Source: Litoditis marina (Eukaryota > Nematoda > Chromadorea > Rhabditida > Rhabditidae). From it: a stretch of 64,000 nucleotides of DNA. Position 1 is the first letter of the stretch; each line of letters opens with the position of its first letter. The notes under the pieces were generated by a model. It did no database searches, was not told the origin of the DNA, and saw only the letters and a list, made by a program, of their open reading frames with translations. The position numbers were made by a program, and so were the translations under genes. The stretch spans positions 1 to 64,000 of the forward strand of contig CAXIWQ010000425.1 in the NCBI GenBank assembly GCA_964036275.1, read 5' to 3'. Below are positions 10,197-25,800 of this stretch, piece after piece.

Positions 10197-13100
10197 ATAT
10201 ATAGTCGTCTTAGGTTTTTGTATCTGGGAGCAACAGACTTGATAGCAGTATGAACTTTTTTCTGTAGCTGCAAGGCAAAGAGTCAATTACCGCGTTAAGT
10301 CGTCTTTTGTGGCTGTGCGCCACAAAATATATAGTCGTGTTAGGTCTTTGTAGCTGGGAGCAACATACTTGATAGCCGTATAAACTTTTTTCTGTAGCTT
10401 TACGGCAAAGAGTCAATAACCGCGTTAATTTGTCTTTTGTGGCTGTGCGCCAAAGAATATGGAGTCGTATTAGGTTTTTGTAGCTGGGAGCAACAGACTT
10501 GATAGCCGTATAAACTTTTCTCTGTAACTGCAAGCCAAAGAGTCAATAACCGCGTTATTTCGTATTTTATGGCTGTGCGCCACAGAATAGATAGTTGTAT
10601 TGGGTTTTTCTAGCTGAGAGCAACATACTTGATAGCCGTATAAACTTTTTTCTGTAGCTGCAAGGCAAAGAGTCAATAACCGCGTTAATCTGTCTTTGGT
10701 GGCTGTGCGCCACAGAATATAAAGTCGTATTAGGTTTTTGTAGTTGGGAGCAACAGACTTGATTGCCGTATGAGTTTTTTTTTCTGTAACTGCAAGCCGA
10801 AGAGTCGATAACCGCGTTAATTTGTCTTTTGTGGTTGTGCGCCACAGAATATAAAGTCGTATTAGGTTTTTGTAGTTGGGAGCAACAGACTTGATAGCCG
10901 TATGATTTTTTTTTTGTAGGTGCAAGGCAAAGAGTCAATAACCGCGTTAATTCGTATTTGGTGGATGTGCGCCACAAAATAGATTGTCGTATTAGGTTTT
11001 TGTAGCTGGGAGCAACAGATTTGATAGCCGTATAAACTGTTCTCTGTAGCTGCAAGGCAAAGAGTCAATAACGCGTTAATTCGTCTTTTGTGGCTGTGCG
11101 CCACAGAATATATAGTCGTCTTAGGTTTTTGTATCTGGGAGCAACAGACTTGATAGCCGTATGAACTTTTTTCTGTAGCTGCAATGCAAAGAGTCAATAA
11201 CCGCGTTAAGTCGTCTTTTGTGGCTGTGCGCCACAAAATATATAGTCGTGTTAGGTCTTTGTAGCTGGGAGCAACATACTTGATAGCTGTATAAACTTTT
11301 TTCGGTAGCTTTACGGCAAAGAGTCAATAACCGCGTTAATTTGTCTTTTGCGGCTGTGCGCCACAGAATATGGAGTCGTATTAGGTTTTTGTAGCTGGGA
11401 GCAACAGACTTGATAGCCGTATAAACTTTTCTCTGTAACTGCAAGCCAAAGAGTCAATAACCGCGTTATTTTGTATTTTATGGCTGTGCGCCACAGAATA
11501 GATTGTCGTATTAGGTTTTTGTAGCTGGGAGCAACAGATTTGATAGCCGTATGAACTTTTCTCTGTAACTGCAAGCCAAAAAGACGATAACCGCGTTAAT
11601 TCGTATTTTGTGGCTGTGCGCCACATAATAGATAGTCGTATTAGGTTTTTGTATCTGGGAGCAACAGACTTGATAGCCGTATGAACTGTTCTCTGTAGTT
11701 GCAAGGCAAAGAGTCGATAACCGCGTTAATTCGTATTTTGTGGCTGTGCGCCACAGAATAGATTGTCGTATTAGGTTTTTGTAGCTGGGAGCAACATACT
11801 CGATAGCCGTATAAACTTTTTTCTGTAGCTGCACGGTAAAGAGTCAATAACCGCGTTAATTTGTCTTTTGTGGCTGTGCGCCACAGAATAGTAAGTCGTA
11901 TTAGGTTTTTGTAGCTGGGAGCAACAGACTTGATAGCCGTATAAACGTTTTTTCTGTAGCTGCAAGGCAAAGAGTCAATAACCGCGTTAATTCGTCTTTT
12001 GTGGCTGTGTGCCACAGAAAAGATAGTTGTATTGGGTTTTTCTAGCTGGGAGCAACGTACTTGATGGCCGTATGAACTTTTTTTGTAGCTGCAAGGCAAA
12101 GAGTCAATAACCGCGTTAATTTGTCTTTTGTGGCTGTGCGCCACAGAACATAAAGTCGTATTAGGTTTTTGTAGCCAGGAGCAACAGACTTGATAGCCGT
12201 ATAAACTGTTTTCTGTAGCTGCAAGGCAAAGAGTCGATAACCGCGTTAATTCGTAATTTGTGGCTGTGTGCCACAGAAAAGATAGTTGTATTGGGTTTTT
12301 CGAGCTGGGAGCAACATACTTGATAGCCGTATGAACTTTTTTTTGTAGCTGCAAGGCAAATAGTCAATAACCGCGTTAATTTGTCTTTTGTGGCTGTGCG
12401 CCACAGAACATAAAGTCGTATTAGGTTTTTCTAGCTGGGAGCACATACTTGATAGCCGTATAAACTTTTTTCTGTAGCTGCAAGGCAAAGAGTCAATAAC
12501 CGCGTTAATTCGTATTTTGTGGCTGTGTGCCACAGAAAAGATAGTTGTATTAGGTTTTTGTAGTTGGGAGCAACAGACTTGATTGCCGTATGAGTTTTTT
12601 TTCTGTAACTGCAAGCCGAAGAGTCGATAACCGCGTTAATTCGTATTTCGTGGCTGTGCGCCACAGAATAGATAATCGTATTAGGTTTTTGTAGCTGGGA
12701 GCAACAGACTTGATAGCCGTATAAACTTTTTTCTGTAGCTGCAAGGCAAAGAGTCAATAACCGCGTTAATTTGTCTTTTGTGGTTGTGCGCCACAGAATA
12801 TAAAGTCGTATTAGGTTTTTGTAGTTGGGAGCAACAGACTTGATAGCCGTATAAACTTTTCTCTGTAACTGCAAGCCAAAGAGTCAATAACCGCGTTATT
12901 TTGTATTTTATGGCTGTGCGCCACAGAATAGATTGTCGTATTAGGTTTTTGTAGCTGGGAGCAACAGATTTGATAGCCGTATGAACTTTTCTCTGTAACT
13001 GCAAGCCAAAGAGACGATAACCGCGTTAATTCGTATTTTGTGGCTGTGCGCCACATAATAGATAGTCGTATTAGGTTTTTGTATCTGGGAGCAACAGACT

Positions 13101-16100
13101 TGATAGCCGTATGAACTGTTCTCTGTAGTTGCAAGGAAAAGAGTCGATAACCGCGTTAATTCGTATTTTGTGGCTGTGCGCCACAGAATAGATTGTCGTA
13201 TTAGGTTTTTGTAGCTGGGAGCAACATACTCGATAGCCGTATAAACTTTTTTTCTGTAGCTGCACGGTAAAGAGTCAATAACCGCGTTAATTTGTCTTTT
13301 GTGGCTGTGCGCCACAGAATAGTAAGTCGTATTAGGTTTTTGTAGCTGGGAGCAACAGACTTGATAGCCGTATAAACGTTTTTCTGTAGCTGCAAGGCAA
13401 AGAGTCAATAACCGCGTTAATTCGTCTTTTGTGGCTGTGTGCCACAGAAAAGATAGTTGTATTGGGTTTTTCTAGCTGGGAGCAACGTACTTGATTGCCG
13501 TATGAACTTTTTTTTGTAGCTGCAAGGCAAAGAGTCAATAACCGCGTTAATTTGTCTTTTGTGGCTGTGCGCCACAGAACATAAAGTCGTATTAGGCTTT
13601 TGTAGCCAGGAGCAACAGACTTGATAGCCGTATAAACGTTTTTCTGTAGCTGCAAGGCAAAGAGTCGATAACCGCGTTAATTCGTAATTTGTGGCTGTGT
13701 GCCACATAAAAGATAGTTGTATTGGGTTTTTCGAGCTGGGAGCAACATACTTGATAGCCGTATGAACTTTTTTTTTGTAGCTGCAAGGCAAAGAGTCAAT
13801 AACCGCGTTAATTTGTCTTTTGTGGCTGTGCGCCACAGAACATAAAGTCGTATTAGGTTTTTCTAGCTGGGAGCAACATACTTGATAGCCGTATAAACTT
13901 TTTTCTGTAGCTGCAAGGCAAAGAGTCAATAACCGCGTTAATTCGTATTTTGTGGCTGTGTGCCACAGAAAAGATAGTTGTATTAGGTTTTTGTAGTTGG
14001 GAGCAACAGACTTGATTGCCGTATGAGTTTTTTTTTCTGTAACTGCAAGCCGAAGAGTCGATAACCGCGTTAATTCGTATTTCGTGGCTGTGCGCCACAG
14101 AATAGATAATCGTATTAGGTTTTTGTAGCTGGGAGCAACAGACTTGATAGCCGTATAAACTTTTTTCTGTAGCTGCAAGGCAAAGAGTCAATAACCGCGT
14201 TAATTTGTCTTTTGTGGTTGTGCGCCACAGAATATAAAGTCGTATTAGGTTTTTGTAGTTGGGAGCAACAGACTTGATAGCCGTATGATTTTTTTCTTCT
14301 GTAGGTGCAAGGCAAAGAGTCAATAACCGCGTTAATTTGTATTTTGTGAATGTGCGCCACAAAATAGATTGTCGTATTAGGTTTTTGTAGCTGGGAGCAA
14401 CAGACTTGATAGCCGTATGAACTTTTTTCTGTAGCTGCAAGGCAAAGAGTCAATAACCGCGTTAAGTCGTCTTTTGTGGCTGTGCGCCACAGAATATACA
14501 GTCGTCTTAGGTTTTTGTATCTGGGAGCAACAGACTTGATAGCCGTATGAACTTTTTTCTGTAGCTGCAAGGCAAAGAGTCAATAACCGCGTTAAGTCGT
14601 CTTTTGTGGCTGTGCGCCACAGAATATATAGTCGTGTTAGGTCTTTGTAGCTGGGAGCAACATACTTGATAGCCGTATAAACTTTTTTTTGTAGCTTTAC
14701 GGCAAAGAGTCAATAACCGCGTTAATTTGTCTTTTGTGGCTGTGCGCCACAGAATATGAAGTCGTATTAGGTTTTTGTAGCTGGGAGCAACAGACTTGAT
14801 AGCCGTATAAACTTTTCTCCGTAACTGCAAGCCAAAAAGTCGATAACCGCGTTAATTCGTATTTTGTGGCTGTGCGCCACAGAATAGATTGTCGTATTAG
14901 GTGTTTGTATCTGGGAGCAACAGATTTGATAGCCGTATGAACTTTTCTCTGTAACTGCAAGCCAAAAAGTCGATAACCGCGTTAATTCGTCTTTGTGGCT
15001 GTGCGCCACAGAATAGATTGTCGTATTAGGTTTTTGTAGCTGGGAGCAACAGATTTGATAGCCGTATGAAATGTTCTCTGTAACTGCGAGGCAAAGAGTC
15101 AATAACCGCGTTAATTCGTCTTTTGTGGCTGTGCGCCACAGAATATATAGTCGTATTAGGTTTTTGTAGCTGGAAGCAACAGACTTGATAGCCGTATGAA
15201 CTTTTCTCTGTAGCTGCAAGCCAACAAGTCGATAACCGCGATAATTTGTTTTTGTGGCTGTGCGCCACAGAATAGATTGTCGTATTAGGTTTTTGTAGCC
15301 AGGAGCAACAGACTTGATAGCCGTATAAACGTTTTTCTGTAGCTGCAAGGCAAAGAGTCGATAACCGCGTTAATTCGTAATTTGTGGCTGTGTGCCACAG
15401 AAAAGATAGTTGTATTGGGTTTTTCGAGCTGGGAGCAACATACTTGATAGCCGTATGAACTTTTTTTTTGTAGCTGCAAGGCAAAGAGTCAATAACCGCG
15501 TTAATTTGTCTTTTGTGGCTGTGCGCCACAGAACATAAAGTCGTATTAGGTTTTTCTAGCTGGGAGCAACATACTTGATAGCCGTATAAACTTTTTTCTG
15601 TAGCTGCAAGGCAAAGAGTCAATAACCGCGTTAATTCGTATTTGTGGCTGTGTGCCACAGAAAAGATAGTTGTATTAGGTTTTTGTAGTTGGGAGCAACA
15701 GACTTGATTGCCGTATGAGTTTTTTTTTTCTGTAACTGCAAGCCGAAGAGTCGATAACCGCGTTAATTCGTATTTCGTGGCTGTGCGCCACAGAATAGAT
15801 AATCGTATTAGGTTTTTGTAGCTGGGAGCAACAGACTTGATAGCCGTATAAACTTTTTTCTGTAGCTGCAAGGCAAAGAGTCAATAACCGCGTTAATTTG
15901 TCTTTTGTGGTTGTGCGCCACAGAATATAAAGTCGTATTAGGTTTTTGTAGTTGGGAGCAACAGACTTGATAGCCGTATGATTTTTTTCTTCTGTAGGTG
16001 CAAGGCAAAGAGTCAATAACCGCGTTAATTTGTATTTGGTGGATGTGCGCCACAAAATAGATTGTCGTATTAGGTTTTTGTAGCTGGGAGCAACAGACTT

Positions 16101-19100
16101 GATAGCCGTATGAACTTTTTTCTGTAGCTGCAAGGCAAAGAGTCAATAACCGCGTTAAGTCGTCTTTTGTGGCTGTGCGCCACAGAATATACAGTCGTCT
16201 TAGGTTTTTGTATCTGGGAGCAACAGACTTGATAGCCGTATGAACTTTTTTCTGTAGCTGCAAGGCAAAGAGTCAATAACCGCGTTAAGTCGTCTTTTGT
16301 GGCTGTGCGCCACAGAATATATAGTCGTGTTAGGTCTTTGTAGCTGGGAGCAACATACTTGATAGCCGTATAAACTTTTTTTTGTAGCTTTACGGCAAAG
16401 AGTCAATAACCGCGTTAATTTGTCTTTTGTGGCTGTGCGCCACAGAATATGAAGTCGTATTAGGTTTTTGTAGCTGGGAGCAACAGACTTGATAGCCGTA
16501 TAAACTTTTCTCTGTAACTGCAAGCCAAAAAGTCGATAACCGCGTTAATTCGTATTTTGTGGCTGTGCGCCACAGAATAGATTGTCGTATTAGGTGTTTG
16601 TATCTGGGAGCAACAGATTTGATAGCCGTATGAACTTTTCTCTGTAACTGCAAGCCAAAAAGTCGATAACCGCGTTAATTCGTATTTTGTGGCTGTGCGC
16701 CACAGAATAGATTGTCGTATTAGGTGTTTGTATCTGGGAGCAACAGATTTGATAGCCGTATGAAATATTCTCTGTAACTGCGAGGCAAAGAGTCAATAAC
16801 CGCGTTAATTCGTCTTTTGTGGCTGTGCGCCACAGAATATATAGTCGTATTAGGTTTTTGTAGCTGGGAGCAACAGACTTGATAGCCGTATGATTTTTTT
16901 TGTAGCTGCAAGTCAAAATGTCAATAACCGCGTTAATTCGTCTTTGTGGCTGTGCGCCACAGAATAGATTGTCGTATTAGGTTTTTGTAGCTGGGAGCAA
17001 CAGATTTGATAGCCGTATGAAATGTTCTCTGTAACTGCGAGGCAAAGAGTCAATAACCGCGTTAATTCGTCTTTTGTGGCTGTGCGCCACAGAATATATA
17101 GTCGTATTAGGTTTTTGTAGCTGGAAGCAACAGACTTGATAGCCGTATGAACTTTTCTCTGTAGCTGCAAGCCAACAAGTCGATAACCGCGATAATTTGT
17201 TTTTGTGGCTGTGCGCCACAGAATAGATTGTCGTATTAGGTTTTTGTAGCTGGGAGCAACAGATTTGATAGCCGTATGAAATATTCTCTGTAGCTGCAAG
17301 GCAAAGAGTCGATAACCGCGTCAATTCGTATTTTGTGGCTGTGCGCCACAGAATAGATAGTCGTATTAGGTTTTTGTAGCTGGGAGCAACATACTTGATA
17401 GCCGTATAACCTTTTTCCTGTAGCTGCACGGCAAAGAGTCAATAACCGCGTTAATTTGTCTTTTGTGGCTGTGCGCCACAGAATATAAAGTCGTATTAGG
17501 TTTTTCTAGCTGGGAGCAACATACTTGATAGCCGTATAAACTTTTTTCTGTAGCTGCAAGGCAAAGAGTCAATAACCGCGTTAATTCGTATTTTGTGGCT
17601 GTGTGCCACAGAAAAGATAGTTGTATTAGGTTTTTGTAGTTGGGAGCAACAGACTTGATTGCCGTATGAGTTTTTTTTTCTGTAACTGCAAGCCGAAGAG
17701 TCGATAACCGCGTTAATTCGTATTTCGTGGCTGTGCGCCACAGAATAGATAATCGTATTAGGTTTTTGTAGCTGGGAGCAACAGACTTGATAGCCGTATA
17801 AACTTTTTTCTGTAGCTGCAAGGCAAAGAGTCAATAACCGCGTTAATTTGTCTTTTGTGGTTGTGCGCCACAGAATATAAAGTCGTATTAGGTTTTTGTA
17901 GTTGGGAGCAACAGACTTGATAGCCGTATGATTTTTTTCTTCTGTAGGTGCAAGGCAAAGAGTCAATAACCGCGTTAATTTGTATTTGGTGGATGTGCGC
18001 CACAAAATAGATTGTCGTATTAGGTTTTTGTAGCTGGGAGCAACAGACTTGATAGCCGTATGAACTTTTTTCTGTAGCTGCAAGGCAAAGAGTCAATAAC
18101 CGCGTTAAGTCGTCTTTTGTGGCTGTGCGCCACAGAATATACAGTCGTCTTAGGTTTTTGTATCTGGGAGCAACAGACTTGATAGCCGTATGAACTTTTT
18201 TCTGTAGCTGCAAGGCAAAGAGTCAATAACCGCGTTAAGTCGTCTTTTGTGGCTGTGCGCCACAGAATATATAGTCGTGTTAGGTCTTTGTAGCTGGGAG
18301 CAACATACTTGATAGCCGTATAAACTTTTTTTTGTAGCTTTACGGCAAAGAGTCAATAACCGCGTTAATTTGTCTTTTGTGGCTGTGCGCCACAGAATAT
18401 GAAGTCGTATTAGGTTTTTGTAGCTGGGAGCAACAGACTTGATAGCCGTATAAACTTTTCTCTGTAACTGCAAGCCAAAAAGTCGATAACCGCGTTAATT
18501 CGTATTTTGTGGCTGTGCGCCACAGAATAGATTGTCGTATTAGGTGTTTGTATCTGGGAGCAACAGATTTGATAGCCGTATGAACTTTTCTCTGTAACTG
18601 CAAGCCAAAAAGTCGATAACCGCGTTAATTCGTATTTTGTGGCTGTGCGCCACAGAATAGATTGTCGTATTAGGTGTTTGTATCTGGGAGCAACAGAATT
18701 GATAGCCGTATGAAATATTCTCTGTAACTGCGAGGCAAAGAGTCAATAACCGCGTTAATTCGTCTTTTGTGGCTGTGCGCCACAGAATATATAGTCGTAT
18801 TAGGTTTTTGTAGCTGGGAGCAACAGACTTGATAGCCGTATGATTTTTTTTTGTAGCTGCAAGTCAAAATGTCAATAACCGCGTTAATTCGTCTTTGTGG
18901 CTGTGCGCCACAGAATAGATTGTCGTATTAGGTTTTTGTAGCTGGGAGCAACAGATTTGATAGCCGTATGAAATATTCTTTGTAGCTGCAAGGCAAAGAG
19001 TCGATAACCGCGTCAATTCGTATTTTGTGGCTGTGCGCCACAGAATAGATAGTCGTATTAGGTTTTTGTAGCTGGGAGCAACAGATTTGATAGCCGTATG

Positions 19101-19899
19101 AAATATTCTTTGTAGCTGCAAGGCAAAGAGTCGATAACCGCGTCAATTCGTATTTTGTGGCTGTGCGCCACAGAATAGATAGTCGTATTAGGTTTTTGTA
19201 GCTGGGAGCAACATACTTGATAGCCGTATAACCTTTTTCCTGTAGCTGCACGGCAAAGAGTCAATAACCGCGTTAATTTGTCTTTTGTGGCTGTGCGCCA
19301 CAGAATATAAAGTCGTATTAGGTTTTCGTAGCTGGGAGCAACATACTTGATAGCCGTATGAACTTTTTTCTGTAGCTGCAAGGCAAAGAGGTAATAACCG
19401 CGTTAATTTGTCTTTTGTGGCTGTGCGCCACAGAATAGATTGTCGTATCAGGTTTTTGTAGCTGGGAGCAACAGACTTGATAGCCGTATGAACTTTTCTC
19501 TGTAGCTGCAAGCCAACAAGTCGATAACCGCGATATTTTGTGTTTTGTGGCTGTGCGCCACAGAATATAAAGTCGTATTAGGTTTTCGTAGCTGGGAGCA
19601 ACAGACTTGATAGCCGTATGATTTTTTTCTGTAGCTGCAAGGCAAAGAGTCAATAACCGCGTTAAGTCGTCTTTTGTGGCTGTGCGCCACAGAATATATA
19701 GTCGTGTTAGGTCTTTGTAGCTGGGAGCAACATACTTGATAGCCGTATAAACTTTTTTTTGTAGCTTTACGGCAAAGAGTCAATAACCGCGTTAATTTGT
19801 CTTTTGTGGCTGTGCGCCACAGAATATGAAGTCGTATTAGGTTTTTGTAGCTGGGAGCAACAGACTTGATAGCCGTATAAACTTTTCTCTGTAACTGCA

Positions 19900-22800
19900 A
19901 GCCAAAAAGTCGATAACCGCGTTAATTCGTATTTTGTGGCTGTGCGCCACAGAATAGATTGTCGTATTAGGTGTTTGTATCTGGGAGCAACAGATTTGAT
20001 AGCCGTATGAACTTTTCTCTGTAACTGCAAGCCAAAAAGTCGATAACCGCGTTAATTCGTATTTTGTGGCTGTGCGCCACAGAATAGATTGTCGTATTAG
20101 GTGTTTGTATCTGGGAGCAACAGATTTGATAGCCGTATGAAATATTCTCTGTAACTGCGAGGCAAAGAGTCAATAACCGCGTTAATTCGTCTTTTGTGGC
20201 TGTGCGCCACAGAATATATAGTCGTATTAGGTTTTTGTAGCTGGGAGCAACAGACTTGATAGCCGTATGATTTTTTTTTGTAGCTGCAAGTCAAAATGTC
20301 AATAACCGCGTTAATTCGTCTTTGTGGCTGTGCGCCACAGAATAGATTGTCGTATTAGGTTTTTGTAGCTGGGAGCAACAGATTTGATAGCCGTATGAAA
20401 TGTTCTCTGTAACTGCGAGGCAAAGAGTCAATAACCGCGTTAATTCGTCTTTTGTGGCTGTGCGCCACAGAATATATAGTCGTATTAGGTTTTTGTAGCT
20501 GGAAGCAACAGACTTGATAGCCGTATGAACTTTTCTCTGTAGCTGCAAGCCAACAAGTCGATAACCGCGATAATTTGTTTTTGTGGCTGTGCGCCACAGA
20601 ATAGATTGTCGTATTAGGTTTTTGTAGCTGGGAGCAACAGATTTGATAGCCGTATGGAATATTCTCTGTAGCTGCAAGGCAAAGAGTCGATAACCGCGTC
20701 AATTCGTATTTTGTGGCTGTGCGCCACAGAATAGATAGTCGTATTAGGTTTTTGTAGCTGGGAGCAACATACTTGATAGCCGTATAACCTTTTTCCTGTA
20801 GCTGCACGGCAAAGAGTCAATAACCGCGTTAATTTGTCTTTTGTGGCTGTGCGCCACAGAATATAAAGTCGTATTAGGTTTTCGTAGCTGGGAGCAACAG
20901 ACTTGATAGCCGTATGAACTTTTTTCTGTAGCTGCAAGGCAAAGAGGTAATAACCGCGTTAATTTGTCTTTTGTGGCTGTGCGCCACAGAATAGATTGTC
21001 GTATCAGGTTTTTGTAGCTGGGAGCAATAGACTTGATAGCCGTATGAACTTTTCTCTGTAGCTGCAAGCCAACAAGTCGATAACCGCGATATTTTGTGTT
21101 TTGTGGCTGTGCGCCACAGAATATAAAGTCGTATTAGGTTTTCGTAGCTGGGAGCAACAGACTTGATAGCCGTATGATTTTTTTCTGTAGCTGCAAGGCA
21201 AAGAGTCAATAACCGCGTTAATTTGTCTTTTGTGGCTGTGCGCCACAGAATATAAAGTCGTATTAGGTTTTCGTAGCTGGGAGCAACAGACTTGATAGCC
21301 GTATGATTTTTTTTCTGTAGCTGCAAGGCAAAGAGTCAATAACCGCGTTAATTTGTCTTTTGTGGCTGTGCGCCACAGAATAGATTGTCGTATCAGGTTT
21401 TTGTAGCTGGGAGCAACAGACTTGATAGCCGTATGAACTTTTCTCTGTAGCTGCAAGCCAACAAGTCGATAACCGCGATATTTCGTGTTTTGTGGCTGTG
21501 CGCCACAGAATATAAAGTCGTATTAGGTTTTCGTAGCTGGGAGCAACAGACTTGATAGCCGTATGATTTTTTTTCTGTAGCTGCAAGGCAAAGAGTCAAT
21601 AACCGCGTTAATTTGTCTTTTGTGGCTGTGCGCCACAGAATAGATTGTCGTATTAGGTTTTTGTAGCTGGGAGCAACAGATTTGATAGCCGTATGAAATA
21701 TTCTCTGTAACTGCGAGGCAAAGAGTCAATAACCGCGTTAATTCGTCTTTTGTGGCTGTGCGCCACAGAATATATAGTCGTATTAGGTTTTTGTAGCTAG
21801 GAGCAACAGACTTGATAGCCGTATGAACTGTTCTCTGTAGCTGCAAGGCAAAGAGTCGATAACCGCGTTAATTCGTATTTTGTGGCTGTGCGCCACAGAA
21901 TAGATAGTCGTATTAGGTTTTTTTAGCTGGGAGCAACATACTTGATAGCCGTATAACCTTTTTCCTGTAGCTGCACGGCAAAGAGTCAATAACCGCGTAA
22001 ATTTGTCTTTTGTGGCTGTGCGCCACAGAATATAAAGTCGTATTAGGTTTTCGTAGCTGGGAGCAACAGACTTGATAGCCGTATGAATTTTTTTCTGTAG
22101 CCGCAAGGCAAAGAGGTAATAACCGCGTTAATTTGTCTTTTGTGGCTGTGCGCCACAGAATAGATTGTCGTATCAGGTTTTTGTAGCTGGGAGCAACAGA
22201 CTTGATAGCCGTATGAACTTTTCTCTGTAGCTGCAAGCCAACAAGTCGATAACCGCGATAATTCGTATTTTGTGGCTGTACGCCACAGAATAGATTGTCG
22301 TATTAGGTTTTTGTAGCTGGGAGCAACAGATTTGATAGCCGTATGAACTGTTCTTTGTAGCTGCAAGGCAAAGAGTCGATAACCGCGTTAATTCGTATTT
22401 TGTGGCTGTGCGCCACAGAATAGATAGTCGTATTAGGTTTTTGTAGCTGGGAGCAACATATTTGATAGCCGTATAACCTTTTTCCTGTAGCTGCACGGCA
22501 AAGAGTCAATAACCGCGTTAGTTTGTCTTTGTGGCTGTGCGCCACAGAATATATAGTCGTATTAGGTTTTTGTAGCTGGGAGCAACAGACTTGATAGCCG
22601 TATGATTTTTTTTTTGTAGCTGCAAGTCAAAATGTCAATAACCGCGTTAATTCGTCTTTGTGGCTGTGCGCCACAGAATAGATTGTCGTATTAGGTTTTT
22701 GTAGCTGGGAGCAACAGATTTGATAGCCGTATGAAATGTTCTCTGTAACTGCGAGGCAAAGAGTCAATAACCGCGTTAATTCGTCTTTTGTGGCTGTGCG

Positions 22801-25800
22801 CCACAGAATATATAGTCGTATTAGGTTTTTGTAGCTGGAAGCAACAGACTTGATAGCCGTATGAACTTTTCTCTGTAGCTGCAAGCCAACAAGTCGATAA
22901 CCGCGATAATTTGTTTTTGTGGCTGTGCGCCACAGAATAGATTGTCGTATTAGGTTTTTGTAGCTGGGAGCAACAGATTTGATAGCCGTATGAAATATTC
23001 TCTGTAGCTGCAAGGCAAAGAGTCGATAACCGCGTCAATTCGTATTTTGTGGCTGTGCGCCACAGAATAGATAGTCGTATTAGGTTTTCGTAGCTGGGAG
23101 CAACAGACTTGATAGCCGTATGATTTTTTTTCTGTAGCTGCAAGGCAAAGAGTCAATAACCGCGTTAATTTGTCTTTTGTGGCTGTGCGCCACAGAATAT
23201 AAAGTCGTATTAGGTTTTCGTAGCTGGGAGCAACAGACTTGATAGCCGTATGATTTTTTTTCTGTAGCTGCAAGGCAAAGAGTCAATAACCGCGTTAATT
23301 TGTCTTTTGTGGCTGTGCGCCACAGAATAGATTGTCGTATCAGGTTTTTGTAGCTGGGAGCAACAGACTTGATAGCCGTATGAACTTTTCTCTGTAGCTG
23401 CAAGCCAACAAGTCGATAACCGCGATATTTCGTGTTTTGTGGCTGTGCGCCACAGAATATATAGTCGTATTAGGTTTTCGTAGCTGGGAGCAACAGACTT
23501 GATAGCCGTATGATTTTTTTTCTGTAGCTGCAAGGCAAAGAGTCAATAACCGCGTTAATTTGTCTTTTGTGGCTGTGCGCCACAGAATAGATTGTCGTAT
23601 TAGGTTTTTGTAGCTGGGAGCAACAGATTTGATAGCCGTATGAAATATTCTCTGTAACTGCGAGGCAAAGAGTCAATAACCGCGTTAATTCGTCTTTTGT
23701 GGCTGTGCGCCACAGAATATATAGTCGTATTAGGTTTTTGTAGCTGGGAGCAACAGACTTGATAGCCGTATGAACTGTTCTCTGTAGCTGCAAGGCAAAG
23801 AGTCGATAACCGCGTTAATTCGTATTTTGTGGCTGTGCGCCACAGAATAGATAGTCGTATTAGGTTTTTTTAGCTGGGAGCAACATACTTGATAGCCGTA
23901 TAACCTTTTTCCTCTAGCTGCACGGCAAAGAGTCAATAACCGCGTAAATTTGTCTTTTGTGGCTGTGCGCCACAGAATATAAAGTCGTATTAGGTTTTCG
24001 TAGCTGGGAGCAACAGACTTGATAGCCGTATGAATTTTTTTCTGTAGCCGCAAGGCAAAGAGGTAATAACCGCGTTAATTTGTCTTTTGTGGCTGTGCGC
24101 CACAGAATAGATTGTCGTATCAGGTTTTTGTAGCTGGGAGCAACAGACTTGATAGCCGTATGAACTGTTCTTTGTAGCTGCAAGGCAAAGAGTCGATAAC
24201 CGCGTTAATTCGTATTTTGTGGCTGTGCGCCACAGAATAGATAGTCGTATTAGGTTTTTGTAGCTGGGAGCAACATATTTGATAGCCGTATAACCTTTTT
24301 CCTGTAGCTGCACGGCAAAGAGTCAATAACCGCGTTAGTTTGTCTTTGTGGCTGTGCGCCACAGAATATATAGTCGTATTAGGTTTTTGTAGCTGGGAGC
24401 AACAGACTTGATAGCCGTATGATTTTTTTTTGTAGCTGCAAGTCAAAATGTCAATAACCGCGTTAATTCGTCTTTGTGGCTGTGCGCCACAGAATAGATT
24501 GTCGTATTAGGTTTTTGTAGCTGGGAGCAACAGATTTGATAGCCGTATGAACTGTTCTTTGTAGCTGCAAGGCAAAGAGTCGATAACCGCGTTAATTCGT
24601 ATTTTGTGGCTGTGCGCCACAGAATAGATTGTCGTATCAGGTTTTTGTAGCTGGGAGCAACAGACTTGATAGCCGTATAACCTTTTTCCTGTAGCTGCAC
24701 GGCAAAGAGTCAATAACCGCGTTAGTTTGTCTTTGTGGCTGTGCGCCACAGAATATATAGTCGTATTAGGTTTTTGTAGCTGGGAGCAACAGACTTGATA
24801 GCCGTATGATTTTTTTTTGTAGCTGCAAGTCAAAATGTCAATAACCGCGTTAATTCGTCTTTGTGGCTGTGCGCCACAGAATAGATTGTCGTATTAGGTT
24901 TTTGTAGCTGGGAGCAACAGATTTGATAGCCGTATGAACTGTTCTTTGTAGCTGCAAGGCAAAGAGTCGATAACCGCGTTAATTCGTATTTTGTGGCTGT
25001 GCGCCACAGAATATATAGTCGTATTAGGTTTTTTTAGCTGGGAGCAACATACTTGATAGCCGTATAACCTTTTTCCTGTAGCTGCACGGCAAAGAGTCAA
25101 TAACCGCGTAAATTTGTCTTTTGTGGCTGTGCGCCACAGAATATAAAGTCGTATTAGGTTTTCGTAGCTGGGAGCAACAGACTTGATAGCCGTATGAATT
25201 TTTTTCTGTAGCCGCAAGGCAAAGAGTCAATAACCGCGTTAGTTTGTCTTTGTGGCTGTGCGCCACAGAATATATAGTCGTATTAGGTTTTCGTAGCTGG
25301 GAGCAACAGACTTGATAGCCGTATGAATTTTTTTCTGTAGCCGCAAGGCAAAGAGGTAATAACCGCGTTAATTTGTCTTTTGTGGCTGTGCGCCACAGAA
25401 TAGATTGTCGTATCAGGTTTTTGTAGCTGGGAGCAACAGACTTGATAGCCGTATGAACTTTTCTCTGTAGCTGCAAGCCAACAAGTCGATAACCGCGATA
25501 ATTCGTATTTTGTGGCTGTACGCCACAGAATAGATTGTCGTATTAGGTTTTTGTAGCTGGGAGCAACAGATTTGATAGCCGTATGAACTGTTCTTTGTAG
25601 CTGCAAGGCAAAGAGTCGATAACCGCGTTAATTCGTATTTTGTGGCTGTGCGCCACAGAATAGATAGTCGTATTAGGTTTTTGTAGCTGGGAGCAACATA
25701 TTTGATAGCCGTATAACCTTTTTCCTGTAGCTGCACGGCAAAGAGTCAATAACCGCGTTAGTTTGTCTTTGTGGCTGTGCGCCACAGAATATATAGTCGT